DNA of 22,982 bases. Source: JBGOTP01 sp041476545 (GTDB taxonomy: Bacteria; Acidobacteriota; Vicinamibacteria; Vicinamibacterales; CAVVIG01). Positions within the stretch are counted from its first letter, which is position 1; each line of letters starts with the position of its first letter. The notes under the pieces were generated by a model. It ran no database searches and had not been told where the DNA came from. It saw nothing but the letters and a program-made list of their open reading frames with translations. Of this stretch, positions 21,018 to 22,982 are shown in pieces. The translations under genes were made by a program, and so were the position numbers. The stretch lies in assembly GCA_041476545.1 (NCBI GenBank), contig JBGOTP010000030.1, forward strand, positions 1 through 22,982, given 5' to 3'.

Positions 21018-21370
21018 GAGCGGCGATTTACGCTCGCGTCTCAACGTTCGATCAGGAGCCGGAGAACCAGCAAGTTGAACTGCGGCGATACGTGGAGGCC
21101 CGCGGCTGGGCCTCCGCCGAATTCGTAGATCGGGGGGTGAGCGGCGCGAAGGATCGTCGTCCCGCCCTCGACGCGCTGGTCCGCGATGCGAAGCGCAGAC
21201 GTTTCGATGTGCTCGTGTGCTGGCGTCTGGATCGGCTCGGTCGTAACCTGCGACACCTGATTCTGCTGCTCGACGAGCTGGCTGCTCTCGGTGGGGCCTT
21301 CGTATCGCTGGCCGAGGGGATCGACGCTACAACGCCCGCAGGACGCCTCCAATTGCCGCTCGCCGACTGG
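21014..21370 (+). pseudogene. Serine recombinase (resolvase/invertase) catalytic fragment
   Basis: The first ~118 residues are a resolvase N-terminal domain: nucleophile Ser in 'YARVSTFDQEPENQ', 'VDRGVSGAKDRRPALD', the arginine motif 'CWRLDRLGRNLRHL', and 'EGIDATTPAGRLQL'. Intact proteins continue with a long helix (…AAIAEFERARIRER) and a helix-turn-helix. Here similarity stops at about 21365 and the frame runs on with unrelated Pro/Arg/Ser-rich residues to 21676, overlapping the next gene. Without its DNA-binding part it should be inactive. It was translationally coupled to the RadC-like gene by a 4-nt overlap. Confidence 0.8.
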
Positions 21371-21401
21371 GTCTTTCGCCTTCGACCGCCCACCGTTGGC
21401 T

Positions 21402-21510
21402 GTCCCGGAAAACCTCCCCGGAATCGACCTCCAAACCCGCTAGAATCCTCGGCAACTCGGGGGTGCGATTCCGCACCCCCGTGCCTCACCAATCAGGTGT
21501 TTTCCGGGAC
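21402..21510. repeat. Nested inverted repeat between recombinase fragment and unknown genes
   Basis: Outer arms GTCCCGGAAAAC (21402-21413) and GTTTTCCGGGAC (21499-21510) are perfect 12-bp complements. They enclose a central perfect hairpin with 10-bp arms CGGGGGTGCG / CGCACCCCCG (21458-21467, 21472-21481) and loop ATTC. The whole 109 nt can fold as one structured RNA or cruciform. Confidence 0.75.
21441..21446 (+). promoter_or_regulatory. Possible -10 element inside the inverted repeat
   Basis: TAGAAT, the same hexamer seen before two minus-strand genes, 12 nt before the central hairpin. A transcript from here would begin with the hairpin and reach the gene at 21552 with a ~100-nt leader. 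A second -10-like TACAAT sits at 21519-21524. Confidence 0.3.
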
Positions 21511-21551
21511 GTGCCGACTACAATCCCAAGAATCGCAGAAGGGGAGAAATC

Positions 21552-22079
21552 ATGCGAAACCGAGCGGTTGCGACGATCTTGGTGTCTTTGCTTTCCTTCG
21601 GGTCTCAGCTTCATGCACAAGTGGACTCTTCCTCGTGCGCCAGCTCATTGGACGACCTGAGACGCAGAGCCGATGACGCCCAAGACGTAGCGAATGAAGC
21701 AAAGTCGGCACAAGAGGAGTTCGACTCAAAGCGTGATGACTTTAACCGCTGCCGCCGTTTTCCGGAGGTTTACGACTTGTTCAAAGATGGATGCCAAAAT
21801 CGACTGCGAGCGGCTCGGAGTGCATCCGACGATCTTGACAGTGCCGTATCAACCCTACGAGGCGACCTCGATGATGTGGATAGTGCCGTTCGCGACGTGG
21901 CAAGCTCCTGTGGAGTGTCAACGACTCAGACGACGATACCAGGTGTAAGCGATGCGCATCAGCCATTCTGTCGAATAATTCGCCGTTATCGAGGGACCTT
22001 GGGCGCTGATCGCGTCCTTGCCTCCTGTCAGCAGAACATGACTGCCGCCGAATGCAACGCATGTTTGTCGGCTCAATGA
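21552..22079 (+). CDS. Secreted cysteine-rich coiled-coil protein, unknown
   Basis: 175 aa, no family recognised. Ribosome-binding site GGGGAG is 7 nt before ATG 21552. Signal peptide 'RAVATILVSLLSFGSQLHAQ', then a charged helical region (~30-115) with heptad-like spacing ('LDDLRRRADDAQDVANEAKS', 'SASDDLDSAVSTLRGDLDDV'), likely coiled coil, and a C-terminal part with 'QPFCRIIRRYRGTLGADRVL' and 'MTAAECNACLSAQ'. The mature chain has eight cysteines, an even number that could form four disulfides in the periplasm; CNAC near the end is not a heme motif because no His follows. Base composition is visibly less GC-rich than the multiheme operon. The next gene starts 10 nt downstream. Confidence 0.72.
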   Translation: MRNRAVATILVSLLSFGSQLHAQVDSSSCASSLDDLRRRADDAQDVANEAKSAQEEFDSKRDDFNRCRRFPEVYDLFKDGCQNRLRAARSASDDLDSAVSTLRGDLDDVDSAVRDVASSCGVSTTQTTIPGVSDAHQPFCRIIRRYRGTLGADRVLASCQQNMTAAECNACLSAQ

Positions 22080-22089
22080 GGCCCTGACC

Positions 22090-22677
22090 TTGACGCTTGC
22101 ACAGGCCGTCGCTGCCATCATCGGAGCCATCGTCGGAGGCGTCTGGATCGGCATCCAGATCTACTCGTGGCTTTCACGCAGGCCTCGTCTGGAAGCCACT
22201 ATCCGAGGCGGCACCTACGCTACCGATCCTCGTTATTTCCGTGAGGTGATTCGCAATGCGAGCAGCGTCGTGTATCAAGGCGATTCCAAGACGCTCAAGG
22301 CGCTGTCTGGATTGGTGGAAGACATTACTAAGGAGCGTCACCCGACAGGTTTTGGGCCTGAACCAAACGTTTTTTATGAAGTGGTGATCAAAAATCGCGG
22401 CAGCACGACCCTACAATCTGTTCGCCTCATTACGTCGTTTGTTGACTCCGCAAGAATCATCCGCCACGCAGAACCAAGCGAACTGTTGTTGGACCTTTCT
22501 GGAGTAAAGCAGCAGACCATATCGATCGGAGCACTTGGTCCCGGTGATGAAGTCACGGTTCACGCTTGGGGCCAATCGATGGGAATCGTCTACCAGTTTC
22601 GCTTGACTCATGCGGATGGTCACGGCCGAATCAAAGGCCGGGATGAGCGGGTCAAGTCGATGATCAAGGACGGATAG
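22090..22677 (+). CDS. Single-pass membrane protein with Ig-like soluble domain, unknown
   Basis: 195 aa. I accept the TTG start at 22090 because GAGG (22078-22081), overlapping the previous stop, lies 8 nt upstream. One N-terminal helix ('VAAIIGAIVGGVWIGIQIYS') followed by positively charged SRRPR suggests the C-terminus is cytoplasmic. The soluble part holds an immunoglobulin-like beta domain (~90-170): 'NVFYEVVIKNRGSTTLQSVR', 'SIGALGPGDEVTVHAWGQ', similar in layout to CARDB-type modules. No catalytic motif. Coupled tightly to the secreted coiled-coil gene and of similar low GC, so the two likely act together; the cassette is bounded by a recombinase fragment and an IS element. Confidence 0.68.
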   Translation: MTLAQAVAAIIGAIVGGVWIGIQIYSWLSRRPRLEATIRGGTYATDPRYFREVIRNASSVVYQGDSKTLKALSGLVEDITKERHPTGFGPEPNVFYEVVIKNRGSTTLQSVRLITSFVDSARIIRHAEPSELLLDLSGVKQQTISIGALGPGDEVTVHAWGQSMGIVYQFRLTHADGHGRIKGRDERVKSMIKDG

Positions 22678-22733
22678 AACCCTAGACGTTTTGTGCTTAT
22701 CCGGTTGTTTCAGCAGACCCCAACATGTTGCGA

Positions 22734-22842
22734 TCAGCCGGTGTTGACCGGCACGTCCCGAGCACCCCGAATCTGTCGGTAGGGCGTCGGGGCGCGGCCC
22801 GCCCCAAGCCCGAGCAACGTCTGAAAGGCGGCCATCGGGTTC
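22734..22842 (-). pseudogene. C-terminal remnant of a gene cut by the IS element
   Basis: Minus strand reads 'NPMAAFQTLLGLGAGRAPT' then 'PYRQIRGARDVPVNTG' and TGA (22736-22734). It has the look of a genuine protein C-terminus, and its upstream part is replaced by the IS left end at 22843. No homologue recognised. The 56 bp between it and the preceding gene show nothing. Confidence 0.35.
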
Positions 22843-22982
22843 TGACCTGCCGGGCGATTTTCGGACCACTTGAAGCTTGAGAGAATGGCGCCCTCGGAGA
22901 AACGAGGGAGCCGTGAAGAAGACCCGATTCAGCGAAGAGCAAATGGTCACGATCCTCCGCGAGGCCGATCAGCGGCCGGTGC
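22843..22982 (+). mobile_element. IS3-family insertion sequence, left end (runs off window)
   Basis: A terminal-repeat-like TGACCTGCCGGGCGATTTTC begins at 22843, starting with TG as IS3-family ends do, 70 nt before an OrfA-like reading frame. The right end is outside the window, so the inverted repeat and target duplication cannot be verified. Confidence 0.6.
22913..22982 (+). CDS. IS3-family transposase OrfA, N-terminal part
   Basis: GTG start with GAGGGAG just upstream, then 'KKTRFSEEQMVTILREADQR', the opening of IS3-family OrfA (HTH_8-type helix-turn-helix DNA-binding protein). Only 23 codons are in the window. OrfA normally pairs with OrfB by programmed frameshifting to give the transposase. 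Confidence 0.85.
   Translation, partial: MKKTRFSEEQMVTILREADQRPV

Noticed and set aside
21441..21492. tRNA- or tmRNA-like 3' end (stem, ATTC loop, then CCTCACCA).
   Set aside because: The acceptor and T-arm spacing do not fit a tRNA: the hairpin is 10 bp with a 4-nt loop rather than 5 bp with 7 nt, and no acceptor partner is found upstream.
21402..21510. Integron attC site.
   Set aside because: The GTTRRRY/RYYYAAC core sites are not present at the arms and no integron integrase is in the window.

Overview
The window is high-GC, densely coded DNA. Secreted-protein families common in soil Acidobacteriota (DUF1080, a 'DGQPDVQGIW' secreted protein, DUF1326, Tat-exported proteins) suggest an acidobacterium, probably near Vicinamibacteria. 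That placement is inference; no rRNA or other marker is present.

Left part (1-10.1 kb) is a mosaic of short operons. It holds the 3' end of an iron-type ABC substrate-binding protein, a secreted two-domain VOC protein, a Tat-exported DsrE-like protein, and on the minus strand a DUF1080 gene followed by a secreted metallo-beta-lactamase-fold hydrolase. At 3.78-5.48 kb is a toxin-antitoxin-like pair (unknown 318-aa protein plus PIN domain) with a visible promoter and palindrome. Its PIN gene has lost its end and meets, tail to tail, a truncated type I restriction HsdR fragment. A double-cupin protein and an AAA+ ATPase with a histidine-rich tail follow, divergent from a complete paralogue of the first substrate-binding protein and a Tat-exported sulfite dehydrogenase with a fused heme c domain.

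Central part (10.2-20.6 kb) is all on the minus strand. Its core is a compact operon running from 20.6 to about 12.6 kb: a membrane-anchored FAD/2Fe-2S NAD(P)H reductase, a multi-pass membrane protein with four histidines placed as b-heme ligands, a 24-heme cytochrome c, a 21-heme cytochrome c, an outer-membrane beta-barrel and a membrane-anchored secreted protein. Gaps are -4 to 31 nt. The order reads as an electron path from NAD(P)H across the inner membrane and periplasm (45 hemes) to the outer membrane. I could not match it to Mtr, Pcc, Omc, Cyc2 or flavin-based EET loci, and it is the best candidate here for an undescribed system.

Right part (20.7-23.0 kb) looks like accessory DNA: a short RadC/JAMM protein overlapping a truncated serine recombinase, a nested inverted repeat, two unknown lower-GC genes in tandem (secreted cysteine-rich coiled coil, then membrane-anchored protein), a gene remnant and the left end of an IS3-family element running off the window. 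No tRNA, rRNA or CRISPR array was seen, and no stretch over 300 bases is without a gene.
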